Source: Amphibalanus amphitrite (lineage: Eukaryota; Arthropoda; Thecostraca; Balanomorpha; Balanidae). Taken from it: a DNA stretch of 64,000 nucleotides. Below, in pieces: positions 33,935 through 44,866 of the stretch. The stretch's first letter is position 1. Each line of letters opens with the position of its first letter. The position numbers were made by a program, and so were the translations under genes. The stretch covers positions 31,387-95,386 of the forward strand of contig NW_024883389.1 of NCBI RefSeq assembly GCF_019059575.1, in the 5' to 3' direction. A model generated the notes under the pieces. The model was not told where the DNA came from. It worked only from the letters and a program-made list of their open reading frames with translations, and made no database searches.

Positions 33935-34705
33935 ATATAGTTCGTTTTATCTTTGACCCCCACTGTAAACATCTCTTCGAACACAGCACGAGATCTGCTA
34001 GCTGAATTACTGAGAAATATTATAGTGCATGTATGGCCTAAACTTTTGAATTCATTTTAAAAGGAAAAAAACACAAGAAATTACCCAACGTTTCGCATTT
34101 ATTGCTTAGTCTAAACTTTTGAATTCATTTTAAAAGGGGAAAAAACGCAAGAAATTACCCAACGTTTCGCATTTATTGCTTAGTCATGACTAAGCAATAA
34201 ATGCGAAACGTTGGGTAATTTCTTGCGTTTTTCCCCTTTTAAAATGAATTCAAAAGTTTAGGCCATACATGCACTATAATATGTCACACCTGTCTATTGA
34301 TAATCCTCATTACTGAGAAAACTGGTTGGCGCACATTGAATTTCACTGACGATCAACTGTACCAAAAAAATTTCTTCCTGGCTCCTATTTTTCACAGTGT
34401 ATATAGATACTATTTCCCAGACCCTCAGCTCAAATTTGCCCACATTTAGAACCCCCCAGGGATAGACAACTTGTCAGAAATTACAACTGAACTAATCATT
34501 GGTTATTTAAATCACACGGCGTTTAACAGATCGGTATATCATTGGTGTTAAAAACTAATTTGGAAAATATTATTCATATCCCCATTACGATGTGCGCTAA
34601 CCAGTTTTCTCAGTAATTTAGCTAGTACCTAATTCTCGTGCTATTTTCAAAAGGTGTTTACAGTGAGGGTCAAACTTAAAAAGCGAACTATAAATAGCAA
34701 GTGCT
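33935..34705. mobile_element. Element with long inverted ends containing a perfect palindrome
   Basis: ATATAGTTCGTTTTATCTTTGACCC.. through CTGAATTACTGAGAAA at 33936-34016 is the inverted match of about 34600-34700 (CTCAGTAATTTAGCTAG...GAACTATAAATAG), with about 20% divergence. The middle holds a second inverted pair whose core is the palindrome 34112-34260. Exact boundaries and any target duplication are uncertain. Confidence 0.5.
34112..34260. repeat. 149-bp near-perfect palindrome with a direct third copy
   Basis: Arms 34112-34186 and 34187-34260 are reverse complements with a single A-run length difference and no spacer (centre AGTCA|TGACT). A direct copy of the arm lies immediately upstream at about 34040-34111, and flanking GTGCATGTATGGCC / GGCCATACATGCAC extends the symmetry. 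Confidence 0.95.
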
Positions 34706-35466
34706 GTTTAATCTATTTAGATATTATTGAAAACAGGCCATCTTCGATCCCTAGCGTGCAAATAAGTAGATTTGTTCTTGATCCCTGATTTTAACGATTG
34801 CTGCTACACTAGATGGACTTGATAAGACGCATAAGAACATTTATTTCTCGATTCTAGAACGTAAACATTTTTTTCTTTTACATAAACTAGGTATTGTTGG
34901 AAAAGTAGAATATGAAAATTGATAAAAGAAAATGAAACTAAGGTACATAATATTAAAATGAAGTTTCTGCATTAGCTGATGTGTAAACTACATGATTTAC
35001 ATAAAATGATTACCTATACGATAAGGTGATTTAGGTAATCTGTGACTTTTCATAGATTTTGTGCAAATTTCGTGATACAATCAATGGTAGGTATGTTCAA
35101 TCAATTCAATTCGATACAATTCAATACCAAATTCGAAATGCAAGTTATAAAATGCAACATGCTTATGTTTATTGTTTTCTATTATTATTGTTTCATGTTA
35201 TTGCTGTCATTAAGCAAAATATATCAAATACACTTTTATACGGACATATCCTTAGAAAGGTTTTTGCATAGGGAGGTAAAACATTAGGTTTAATCGGAAA
35301 ATATCGTGCCGTGTGTATACGCGCTGCACACAATTCCAGCACTGACTTGGTGCGTAAAAGTTGCGGCGCTGTGCAGGATACCGTGCGTATTATCTCAGCG
35401 TAGCGCGCGTAAGTTACTAGCGCGCGTAAGTTACGCAGACGTGCCGTGGGTTCGGCCAGCACGTAC
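34706..35466. other. AT-rich sequence, nothing recognised
   Basis: No gene, RNA or element ends were seen. Sequence becomes GC-rich after 35300. A local GCGCGTAAGTTAC duplication lies at 35405-35434. Confidence 0.35.
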
Positions 35467-35582
35467 CTTCATGTCGTGGCCGTCTGAGCGCGTGTCTCCG
35501 TCTCCGTCTCCGTCTCCGTCTCCCGGTGGCAGGCGGTCGCTGCTGCTCTCGTCCAGTCGGCCGACGCTTCTCGGTCCGGGCA
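35467..35582 (-). CDS. Possible acidic GD-repeat exon
   Basis: Minus strand: acceptor CTCTCTACTGCAG ends at 35583 and donor ATGAAG|GTACGT follows base 35467, both good matches to consensus. The 116-nt exon enters in phase 1 and leaves in phase 0. It reads PGPRSVGRLDESSSDRLP, then (GD)5, then TRSDGHDMK. No domain is recognisable. The GAGACG hexamer run behind (GD)5 could equally be a microsatellite, so this rests on splice signals and one open frame only. Its acidic GD run resembles the right-edge candidate exon 63739-63855. Confidence 0.35.
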
Positions 35583-35616
35583 CTGCAGTAGAGAGTGGAT
35601 CCGTCCTCCGGCAGAC

Positions 35617-35642
35617 CCGCAGAGAGAGAGAGAGAGAGAGAG
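35617..35642. repeat. Short (GA)n
   Basis: About 13 GA dinucleotides. Confidence 0.9.
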
Positions 35643-35754
35643 AATCCCTTCCCTCCGGCAGCCGCGTTAAGAGTCGCCGCCGCCGGCCGCCCGCGCCGGT
35701 TTTGTTCGGCAGCACGGCCTCCGCGGCGGAGGGAGGGGGACGGAGGCGGGAAGG

Positions 35755-36215
35755 ACGACAGGCTGGAGGACAGGGGTGGAGGACAGGGGTGGAGGACAGG
35801 GGTGGGGGACAGGGGTGGGGGACAGGAGGGAGGACGGGGAGGACGACATGAGGGAGGCGGGGAGGGAGGCGGGGAGGACGACAGGAGGGAGGACAGAAGG
35901 GAGGACGGGGAGGACGACCTGAGGGAGGCGGGGAGGGAGGCGGGGAGGACGACAGGAGGGAGGACAGGAGGGAGGCGAGGAGGACGACAGGAGGGAGGCG
36001 GGGAGGACGACAGGAGGGAGGCGGGGAGGACGGCAGGAGGGAGGGGGAGGGAGGCGGGGAGGACGACAGGAGGGAGCGGGAGGGAGGCGGGGAGGACGAC
36101 AGGAGGGAGGACAGGAGGGAGACAGGAGGGAGGACAGGGGTGGGGGACAGGAGGGAGGACAGGGGTGAAGGACAGGAGGGAGGACAGGGGTGGGGGACAG
36201 GGGTGGGGGACAGCA
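35755..36215. repeat. G-rich minisatellite, GGAGGACAGGAGG / GGAGGCGGGGAGG units
   Basis: Irregular 13-20 bp units built of GGAGGACRG, GGAGGCGGGG and GGGTGGGGGACA. Strand asymmetry is extreme (G on plus), with many GGG/GGGG runs. Confidence 0.9.
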
Positions 36216-36229
36216 CTACAGGTTAGAGT

Positions 36230-36637
36230 GTGGACTGGAGGGTGCGAGGATGTCAGATGACGCAAACTAATGTCACTAATGCACGGTACCGCGATCGAGT
36301 GACACCTCTGCTGAGTGAGCTGCGATGGCTGCGAGTGGACGACATGATCCGCGAGCGCGATGCAATGGTGGTCAGAAGCATTCTGTCAGCCGAACATGTT
36401 GCAGAGGAGCTTCAAAGGAATGTCGTTCGCCGCTCCGATGTATCGAACCGCGTCACTCGGTCATCCGCGGACGACCTGCTGCAGCTGCCGCAGGTTCGAA
36501 CTGAGTTCAGTCGCCGCTCCTTCCTGTTTCGGGCAATTAAGACATGGAATAGTCTGCCTTCGGCGGTGCGAGCGTCGGCAGGAGATGGTGTTCATGGCTT
36601 TAGATCTGAGCTGGTTTCTTATTTGTCACACAAGTGA
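36230..36637 (+). pseudogene. LINE ORF2 C-terminal fragment
   Basis: 135 codons, uninterrupted, of which residues from about 10 onward are element-derived. It contains none of the catalytic RT motifs; only the post-RT tail is left. The first codons come from the adjacent minisatellite flank. It has no independent function that I can infer. Confidence 0.7.
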
Positions 36638-36834
36638 GCAGTGCATCAGGATCTTTCCGCCCTGCGCTTAGGTTTCTTTATTCGTGGTTTTAACCAGTGC
36701 CTACTCGTATATTTTACAGTGTTCATTGTGTCATGCTTTTAAGTTATGTATTTTTATTCACATGTTCATCGACGTGGCTGCTGGAACACCCACTTTGTGG
36801 AAGCACCGAAATACATCATTCATTCATTCATTCA
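36250..36834 (+). mobile_element. 5'-truncated CR1/L2-like LINE, 3' end
   Basis: The frame from 36230 to 36637 ends the RT-bearing ORF. RDRVTPLLSELRWLRVDDMI matches the region after the RT thumb, and FLFRAIKTWNSLPSAVRA plus the following FRSELVSYL is the typical C-terminus of chordate/arthropod CR1-, L2- and Jockey-related ORF2. A 3' UTR follows and the copy ends in (ATTC)n at 36814-36834, a tail type usual for CR1/L2 elements. All upstream parts are missing, as expected for target-primed insertion. Left boundary (about 36250) is approximate. Confidence 0.75.
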
Positions 36835-36989
36835 AACTGGCATTTTTACCGCATCGATTTTGCACTTCGCTTGTGTAGTTAAGCACATGACACTGAAAGA
36901 CTGGTTATCAGTTCAATGTTCCACGGAAATTTTTTGCGATCGTGTCCATGCTATATCTAGTTTATCCTGCACCCCGGAGGATCATTGCC

Positions 36990-38375
36990 GCCCCTGTCCA
37001 GTGTCCACCGCTGTCCAGTTCCACCGCTGTCCCGCTGTCCAGTTCCACCGCTGTTACGCTGTCCAGTGTCCACCGCTGTCCCGCTGTCCAGTGTCCACCC
37101 TGCTACGCTGTCAAGTGTCCACCGCTGTCCCGCTGTCCAGTTCCACCGCTGTCCCGCTGTCCAGTGTCCACCGCTGTCCCACTGTCCAGTTCCACCGCTG
37201 TCCCGCTGTCCAGTGTCCACCGCTGTCCCGCTGTCCAGTGTCCACCGCTGTCCTGCTGTCCAGTGTCCACCCTGTTACGCTGTCCAGTGTCCACCCTGTC
37301 CCGCCGTCCAGTTCCACCGCTGTCCAGTGTCCACCGCTGTCCCGCTGTCCAGTGTCCACCGCTGTCCCGCTGTCCAGTGTCCACCGCTGTCCTGCTGTCC
37401 AGTGTCCACCCTGTTACGCTGTCCAGTGTCCACCCTGTCCCGCCGTCCAGTTCCACCGCTGTCCCGCTGTCCCGCTGTCCAGTGTCCACCGCTGTCCCGC
37501 TGTCCAGTGTCTACCCTGTCCCGCTGTCCAGTGTCCACCGCTGTCCCGCTGTCCAGTTCCACCGCTGTCCCGCTGTCCAGTTCCACCCTGTCCCGCTGTC
37601 CAGTGTCCACCCTGTTACGCTGTCCAATGTCCACCGCTGTCCCGCTGTCCAGTGTCCACCACTGTCCCGCTGTCCAGTGTCTACCCTGTCCCGCTGTCCA
37701 GTGTCCACCGCTGTCCCGCTGTCCAGTTCCACCGCTGTCCCGCTGTCCAGTTCCACCGCTGTCCCGCTGTCCAGTTCCACCGCTGTCCCGCTGTCCAGTT
37801 CCACCGCTGTCCCGCTGTCCAGTGTCCACCCTGTTACGCTGTCCAATGTCCACCCTGCTACGCTGTCCAGTGTCCACCGCTGTCCCGCTGTCCAGTGTCC
37901 ACCGCTGTCCCGCTGTCCAGTGTCCACCCTGTTACGCTGTCCAATGTCCACCCTGCTACGCTGTCCAGTGTCCACCGCTGTCCCGCTGTCCAGTGTCCAC
38001 CGCTGTCCCGCTGTCCAGTGTCTACCCTGTCCCGCTGTCCAGTTCCACCGCTGTTACGCTGTCCAGTGTCCACCCTGTTACGCCGTCCAGTGTCTGCACC
38101 GCTGTCCCGCTGTCCAGTGTCCACCCTGTCCCGCTGTCCAGTTCCACCGCTGTCCCGCTGTCCAGTTCCACCGCTGTCCCACTGTCCGGTGTCTACCCTG
38201 TCCCGCTGTCCAGTGTCCACCCTGTTACGCTGTCCAGTGTCCACTCTGTTACGCTGTTCAGTGTCCACCCTGTTACGCTGTCCAGTGCCCACCCTGTTAC
38301 GCTGTCCAGTGTCCACTCTGTTACGCTGTCCAGTGTCCACCCTGTTACGCTGTCCAGTGTCCACCCTGTTACGTT
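36990..38375. repeat. 25-bp minisatellite open in all three plus frames
   Basis: Unit GTCCACCGCTGTCCCGCTGT then CCAGT, with subtypes carrying CCCTGTTACG, CCCTGTCCCG or TTCCACCG. Because 25 is not a multiple of three each frame cycles through all three codings every 75 bp, and none contains a stop. About 50 copies; subtypes form local runs, more uniform (CCCTGTTACG) at the right. Confidence 0.95.
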
Positions 38376-38459
38376 GTCATTAAGCACTGGGGGTGGAAGG
38401 GAGGGATATTTTTCGTGAATCTTTAGTGAATCAGAACAACAATCGTTTGTAATTCAAAC

Positions 38460-38550
38460 CAGGGCTGTGGAGTCGATATATTTTTGTGACTCCGACTTCT
38501 GCTTCAAAAATGGACCCCGATTCCGACTACAGCTTCGACTTCTACATTTA
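38460..38550. mobile_element. Partial CAGGGCTGTGGAGTCG-type element
   Basis: Starts CAGGGCTGTGGAGTCGAT and continues with GACTCCGACTTC and ATTCCGACTAC; same family as 8988-9241. Confidence 0.5.
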
Positions 38551-39110
38551 TCTTTAACCCGTGTCCTGAGGAGTGAGGGGATCTCGACCAGCTTAGTCAT
38601 GGTGGTGGGCGGGAGGGTATTTGAGTATTTGGCCAATCCGATTCTCTCGAAATATAAAAGGCTGAGCAGGCGTGGAAAACGCAAAACAATCGCAATAAGA
38701 TCCTAGGATTTAGAATTTTAGGTCATTCTTTCCAACATAAACTGTCGAAGTCATTGGAGGTCAGTAAAGATACATAAGTTCATCAGGAAAATATCCCCGA
38801 TTGTGACTTTCTTTGTCACAAAAGGGTGCGTAAATCGAGACCCAAAAGAGCTAAAAATTCGCAGAAAGGCGCATTCGATAGCTCTGTCAATGCTCTTTTG
38901 CTAACGTTTCCTCAGATTTGACATACGGTCAAACCCCAACCGGTTGTCCCACAGAGGGCGAAGACTACCAATATGCACGGATTTTTCCAAAGCACTTCCC
39001 CCACAATTTTTACAAAGCATTTGGAGGTTATCGGGCCAAAGCACAACTAACAAATTTTTACCGCATCCCGAAGTTGAACAGGGGACACTACTACGGCAGC
39101 GACAGGGCAC
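38551..39110. other. Decayed sequence, partly family D-like
   Basis: 38870-38950 (GCGCATTCGATAGCTCTGTC, then TTTGACATACGGTCAA) resembles family D interiors; ends are not visible. The rest shows nothing. Confidence 0.35.
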
Positions 39111-40269
39111 CTAACCCGCGCCGGTTTAAACTCCCCCTGCGGTTTTTCGCAGATATCTCAAAAAACGGCCTTGCGGAGTGGCGCTGTTTTTGGTACACCT
39201 GTTTGTGCATCTTTTCCGCACATGTTGTGAAAATTTCAGACCCAGGTCCCCTTAGGTCAAGTCACCAGGTCACGCTAAGTGACCTCACCTCAGAAAAATA
39301 AGAATGCTCGTCATAGCTACACCGAATGATGCCTTGAAACTTTCAACGATTGATTAGAGCAACATGATCTATAAAATGTATATCTCGGAATTTTGATATC
39401 GGTGACCTAAGGTGAGGTCAATTTTGCGGCCTCTCAATTATAAGTCAATGGGAGAAAATAGAAAAGCGTCTGTTTTGCACGAACGCTATTCTATACACTC
39501 TCAAACATCGACATGTAGGTAAAATTGACACACTGAACAAAAAAATGGCAACTCTGACCCCTGGTTATGTCCCCGAGGTCATCTCAGGTCATGAACAGAA
39601 TCTAACAGCTTTTTCGCTAATAACTTCTGATAGAGGCGTGCTAGAGCGATGAGAACGCCTTAGATGTGTTCGGCGCGACGTTGCAGATCGACTGATATGC
39701 AACATTACCTTTTCCAGTCAGGTCATGACCTTGACCTGAGGTCAATTTTCCAAGTTGATCCTTCAAGGTCAAATTATAGTTCATTCGACGCGTCTCGACG
39801 AGAGGAACACGATGCTGGCAAAAGTAATGTCATGTTTTTTTTTAGTCAAAAGTTATTACCGACAAAACGTTTTTCGTAAAAACGGCTATTTTTGGAGTTT
39901 TTGCACTCTGGAGGCTAAACCGTTGACCTGAGGTCAAATCTGAGAACAATACTCAGAAAGGTCTGTAAAAGGGCTATCGAATGAATGCGCTTTTCCGCGG
40001 CGCTGTAGCTCTGTCGGTTCCCGAGATAGCCGTTGGTAGTTTCCAAAATGTTGAAATAGTCAACATTTTACCATTGGTGACCATTGGTGAACTGCCCTTT
40101 GACCTGACCCCAAAAATGACCGAAGTGTTTTTGTCCTTATTTTAGACGTTCTTTCGATTGCCGCTTACCACGTGTCGCTACGTGGCCCAGGAGCCGAGTT
40201 TGAAGGGGGGGGTCAGACACCCCCGGCCCGGCGCGGAATCTCGAAGCACCGGCCCGGCGCGGGTTTTAA
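39111..40269 (-). mobile_element. TTAA-flanked element, family D copy in reverse orientation
   Basis: CTAACCCGCGCCGG at 39111 (one base off TTAA) and CGGCCCGGCGCGGGTT, TTAA at 40266-40269. Over most of its length it is the reverse complement of 19455-20405 and keeps about 200 bp missing there. The 5' G/C hairpin is reduced to CTCCCCCTG; the other (40205-40229) keeps the loop. Confidence 0.8.
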
Positions 40270-40716
40270 TTAACCCTCGCCCGCACATGCCATTTTCCCA
40301 TCCTAGAACGCACATGGGGGGGGGGGTTGCCACCCCCCCCCCCGCGCCATTTCGTTCCTGTTGGAGATAGAGCTCTTGACCTTTCGAGGTCAACATATAT
40401 ATCATTCGATGCGGATTGACGAGAGGATCACGATGATGCCCTTAGTTTGTTCCTATCTTGACTAATTCGAAAGTTATTCGAGAAAAACTCTCTCCATATC
40501 TAGCGCCGCCATTTTGACTTTTTCGACCCCTGTGACGTCATCTTTGACCTGACCTGAAAATGACCTTAGTAAAAATTGTAGATCTTGACCGTGCGTATCC
40601 GATGCCGTTTACCGTTTGTCGCTGCGATGTGTAGTTTTTGAGATCTGAAGGGGGGGCCGAATCGGCCCCCCCCGCCAGTTTCTTGTCCCGGCGGAGCCCG
40701 CCAGGAATAGGGTTAA
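40270..40716. mobile_element. Short chimeric TTAA-flanked element (family F'/E)
   Basis: TTAA at 40270-40273 follows the previous element's TTAA immediately. The left end CCCTCGCCCGCACATGCC matches 27866. From 40376 on it is instead the reverse complement of the 43714-44056 part of a family E element, ending CGCCAGGAATAGGG, TTAA at 40713-40716. Two element types therefore share one pair of ends. Confidence 0.7.
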
Positions 40717-41843
40717 GGCACCTAAAGCAATCTCACTTCAGGATGCAGCCCCTCGCCTTGGGACGGAGCGCCTGCGAAGTTGACCCACTGCGTCGCTGCC
40801 CTGTGCCCTGCCCAGTGCCCGCCCTGTGCCCTGCCTTGTGTCCTGCCCAGTGCCCTGTCCTGTACAGTAGGTCTATTAAACAAGTCCCCAGCACCAGTGG
40901 GCGCTGCCTTCACTGAGCCGAACCCCCGTCTGCCTGTCCCATATCGCGCCGGGCTCAGGTCAGGTAGGGTCAGCGGGACCGCTCGGTCCGGCCCGCGGGC
41001 GGTGGACGGGCGGCCGGTAACGCTTTCCGCCAGCCAGCTGTAGAATCCAACAAACGGGACGGCCACCGCTCAGCGCAGCGAAACCGGTGTTAAAGAATGG
41101 CAGTAGATGTTCATGGCTGCAATGATTATGAGATAGTTATTGTTAGCCCGTGCCCCACAGGCAGGGGCGGATCCAGAAAATCTCCAAGGGAGGGGCCATT
41201 AGAAACCAGGAGGCTCCCCCCCCATAATCCCACCTGTTGGAGGCCCCATCTTCCCACTTGTTGGCCCCCCCCCCCCCCAAAAAAAAAAACTGCGTCTATT
41301 GAGCTTATCTAGCTGTTCAGGCAACATCTCAACATCTGTGCAGGCTTGGAGGCCCTCTGTGCAGGTTAGGAGGCCCTGTAAAAGTGGTCATCTCTGTGAG
41401 TATAAGAGACCTCCAAGTTATGAAAAGCTTTACCAATCTTCTAACAAAGAAGTCTTCTCAGCTAGTCTTCTAAGAAATAACTAAGTGGGTAGGTAAAAAA
41501 AAACTCATCGGATTTCGGCCACTGTATTTTCAGGAGGCCCCCTTTTCAGCTTTTTAACTTTTTAACTTTTTATTTTATTTTTGAAAAAAATCGGCCAAGG
41601 GGGGGCCATGGCCCCCATGGCCCCCCCCCTTGTATCCGCGCCTGCCCACAGGAATGCCTAGACTCTCACGCTCTGTTGGAGGGGAAATGGGGATTGAGCA
41701 TCATTCTTATAACTCAGCTTTGGGCATTTAAGTGGTATTCGAAGTAGCGTCAAAAGTAGCAGAAAGAAGAAAAAATACTTCAGCCAATTTTGGATCGAGT
41801 CACAGCCAGAAGTCATGTCACTAGAGGTCATCGATGGTAAAAT
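40376..41843 (+). repeat. Left arm of a ~1 kb inverted duplication
   Basis: Reverse complement of 43070-44056 at very high identity, covering part of a TTAA element, its flank with a CCCTGCCCAGTGCC minisatellite, and unique DNA. It is interrupted only by the hAT-type insertion 41162-41644. A 114-codon frame (minus 41066-40722; plus 43364-43708) is open in both arms with about six amino-acid changes, but no domain is recognisable. Confidence 0.9.
41162..41644. mobile_element. hAT-type non-autonomous element in one arm of the inverted duplication
   Basis: Starts CAGGGGCGGATCCAGA; the end reads TTGTATCCGCGCCTG, an imperfect inverted match. The 8-bp duplication CCCACAGG is perfect (41154-41161, 41645-41652). 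The other arm has one uninterrupted CCCACAGG-type site (CCTGTGGGG near 43268), giving the empty-site allele. 483 bp, no coding capacity. Eight-bp duplication and CAGGGG ends indicate hAT. Confidence 0.93.
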
Positions 41844-42215
41844 ACAACAACAACATACAACATACACCCAGCTTACATATGAGCCATGTAATTATTATTT
41901 TTGATAGACATGCTTAAGTTACGAAATCATCTGAAGTGTTTGTAAAGTTCCACGATACGGATCTAATATCCTGCAATGCATTATGCCCATTTCTGGTCAG
42001 GTCATGTCTTTGAACGTAGGCCAAATTTTCAAATGACCTTTAAGATCAACTTTTGATTCATTCGAAGCGTTTTGATAAGAGGAACACGATGCTGGTAAAA
42101 TTAATTTCATGCAAGTTTTAAGCTAAAAACTTTTAAGTGTTTGTGGAAAAGCAATTGGTTTTCTCATAATACCGATGGTGGCAGTTGTTGTTATTTACAT
42201 GCTAAGCGGTTGACC
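41844..42215. other. Spacer of the inverted duplication, decayed TTAA-element interior
   Basis: TTTGATTCATTCGAAGCG followed by GAGGAACACGATGCTGG near 42050-42095 is family D interior sequence. No ends seen. Confidence 0.4.
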
Positions 42216-42690
42216 TTAAAGGGACCCTCCCACCTTAACATTAGTTTTGAGTTGAGATAGCCAAGTTTGCGGCCAGGCTCAGAAACCACCATTTATCCTG
42301 GTCGCAACCCCCGCAGCTTTATGGTGTTCAAGAAATTTCTTCCCTTTACTTGCAGGGTGGGACCAGCGTGGTCCCTATCTCTTAACCATTACGGGAATCT
42401 GATGACGTCATCAGGCTTTCGAACGTCCGTTAAATGTTTGACTAAAACGTTTTGTAGCACGCGGTGGTATATGCTGCTTTGCGCGCAACAAATGCCGCAC
42501 TTTCAAATAAAGTCGCTAGGAACAGCGGAGATCCCAAAAAGTAAACAAAAGTAAAAGTCTAATATCTTGAAAACCGGTGAATATTTGTCGATGAAATTTG
42601 GTAGATATTCGTTTTTGCTCTTTCTGAACCGAGCGACATCACTTTCATGCCAATTCATTAACTTTTTTGAAGGTGGGAGGGTCCCTTTAA
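42216..42690. mobile_element. TTAA-flanked element of a separate type (GGGACCCTCCC ends)
   Basis: TTAA at 42216-42219 and 42687-42690 flank AGGGACCCTCCCACCTT and its exact reverse complement. It lacks the G/C hairpins and AGGTCA clusters of the other TTAA elements. No coding capacity. Confidence 0.8.
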
Positions 42691-43069
42691 TTAAATTTGA
42701 CAATATTATTCAGACAGCGGTAAACGAGCTGATTGTTGTATTAGGTCAGGCTCTTTCGGTCGCGATTTGAGAGTGGGAAGGACGATAGGAATTAGGGGGA
42801 GACAGGGGGCCTGGGCGGGAGTCCTGGACCTCATGCTCCGCTGGGGCCGAGCCCATCACGTGGGTTGGATTGCCCTGACACATGGATAGCCCAAGGCGGT
42901 GTTTCACGGCACCGCGCTGCAGCACGCTGCGCTGCGCTGCTGCATTGTTGCGGCGGTTGATATGAATTCGGCTCCACGCTAGCGTTGCGAGCTTCCGAGT
43001 CTGTTGCTGTTCCCATGGAAATTGGAAACCTAATGCACCGGTGCGCGCAACGCACCCTGTCTAAGCAAA
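42691..43069. other. Spacer of the inverted duplication, nothing recognised
   Basis: Unique sequence with a short GCGCTGCAGCACGCTGCGCTGCG-like run at 42911-42940. Confidence 0.35.
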
Positions 43070-44056
43070 ATTTTACCATCGATGACCTCTAGTGACATGA
43101 CTTCTGGCTGTGACTTGATCCAAAATTGGCTGAAGTATTTTTTCTTCTTTCTGCTACTTTTGACGCTACTTCGAATACCACTTAAATAGTTAAATGCTCA
43201 AAGCTGAGTTATAAGAATGATGCTCAATCCCCATTTCCCCTCCAACAGAGCGTGAGAGTCTAGGCATTCCTGTGGGGCACGGGCTAACAATAACTATCTC
43301 ATAATCATTGCAGCCATGAACATCTACTGCCATTCTTTAACACCGGTTTCGCTGCGCTGAGCGGTGGCCGTCCCGTTTGTTGGATTCTACAGCTGGCTGG
43401 CGGAAAGCGTTACCGGCCGCCCGTCCACCGCCCGCGGGCCGGACCGAGCGGTCCCGCTGACCCTACCTGACCTGAGCCCGGCGCGATATGGGACAGGCAG
43501 ACGGGGGTTCGGCTCAGCGAAGGCAGCGCCCACTGGTGCTGGGGACTTTTTTAATAGACCTACTGTACATGACAGGGCACTGGGCAGGACACAAGGCAGG
43601 GCACAGGGCGGGCACTGGGCAGGGCACAGGGCAGCGACGCAGTGGGTCAACTTCGCAGGGACTCCGTCCCAAGGCGAGGGGCTGCATCCTGAAGTGAGAT
43701 TGCTTTAGGTGCCTTAACCCTATTCCTGGCGGGCTCCGCCGGGACAAGAAACTGGCGGGGGGGGCCGATTCGGCCCCCCCTTCAGATCTCAAAAACTACA
43801 CATCGCAGCGACAAACGGTAAACGGCATCGGACACGCACGGTCAAGATCTACAATTTTTACTAAGGTCATTTTCAGGTCAGGTCAAAGATGACGTCACAG
43901 GGGTCGAAAAAGTCAAAATGGCGGCGCTAGATATGGAGAGAGTTTTTCTCGAATAACTTTCGAATTAGTCAAGATAGGAACAAACTAAGGGCATCATCGT
44001 GATCCTCTCGTCAATCCGCATCGAATGATATATATATGTTGACCTCGAAAGGTCAA
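43070..44056 (-). repeat. Right arm of the ~1 kb inverted duplication
   Basis: Inverted counterpart of 40376-41843, without the hAT insertion. Overlaps the left part of the TTAA element 43714-44705. Confidence 0.9.
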
Positions 44057-44705
44057 GGTCAAAGGTTGACCTCAGGTCACGTGACCTCGAGGTCATCATG
44101 TATATCATTCGATGCGTCTTGACGAGCTGAACACAATGAGACCATCCACGCGTCTGTATCTTGTTCCTGTACGGAGTTATTGGCCAAAAACCTTTGGTGA
44201 CCTTTGATGACGTCACATGACCTCACAGCTGCCCAACAGCAAAACAGACCTCAAGGTAGTGAAGTTTGATCGTATATGAAGTCATGTATGGTATATGGGG
44301 CCATTCCGACCCGTTTTAGTCGTAAAAACAGGGAGTTGATTTTTCCCCCATTGACTTATAATGGGGAGATCGCGAAACTGACCTGACCTTAGGTCACCGA
44401 TATCAAAATTCCGAGATATACAAATTGCACATACTGGTACCCTAACTAAACCCTGAAGAGAAGAAATTGATCGGTCAAAAACTCTAGCTCTGGCGTGATT
44501 GCAAACTTTTCTGAGGTAGGGTCACCAAACCGCCTCTGGTGACCTGACCTGAGGTCAGATCAACTCAAAATTTTCAGACATGTTGCGTAGAAGCCTTTTA
44601 GGAAAAGTCAGAAAATTTGAGCTTCCTAGCTCAACGCGTTTGGGAGAAATAACCAAACAACCTCAGGGGGGCTCCTGAGGCCCCCCCCGCCAGGAATTGG
44701 GTTAA
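43714..44705. mobile_element. TTAA-flanked element, family E
   Basis: TTAA (43714-43717) then CCCTATTCCTGGCGGG; the right end CCCGCCAGGAATTGGG then TTAA (44702-44705). Left hairpin GGGGGGGCCGATTCGGCCCC; right hairpin GGGGGGCTCCTGAGGCCCCC, so the two loops differ. Several AGGTCA clusters (44050-44100, 44540-44560) and TGACGTCA at 43892 and 44209. Confidence 0.8.
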
Positions 44706-44866
44706 AATATGTCCTAACATCAATATCTAATTGCATCACTTATTTTGCCACTATCGTGATTCTCTCGTAGAGATGCTTCGATTGGACGATGATTTGGTCT
44801 CAAAAAGGGCAACTTCAAATTTTGTCCTTAGGATTAGGTTATCACCAGAAAAAGTCCTTTTGCATG

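Noticed and set aside
35417-36265. 282-codon Pro/Ser-rich frame (minus)
   Set aside because: Frame over the G-rich minisatellite; only 35467-35582 was kept as a weak exon candidate in another frame.
36746-38383. 545-codon Cys/Pro/Val open frame (plus)
   Set aside because: 25-bp minisatellite open in all three frames; begins inside the LINE 3' UTR.
40722-41066. 114-codon frame conserved in both arms of the inverted duplication
   Set aside because: Arms are near-identical DNA, so shared openness is not independent evidence; the antisense frame is open too and no domain is recognisable.
41265-41291. C14/A11 homopolymers as a processed-gene poly(A) tail
   Set aside because: They lie inside a hAT element with clear ends and target duplication.
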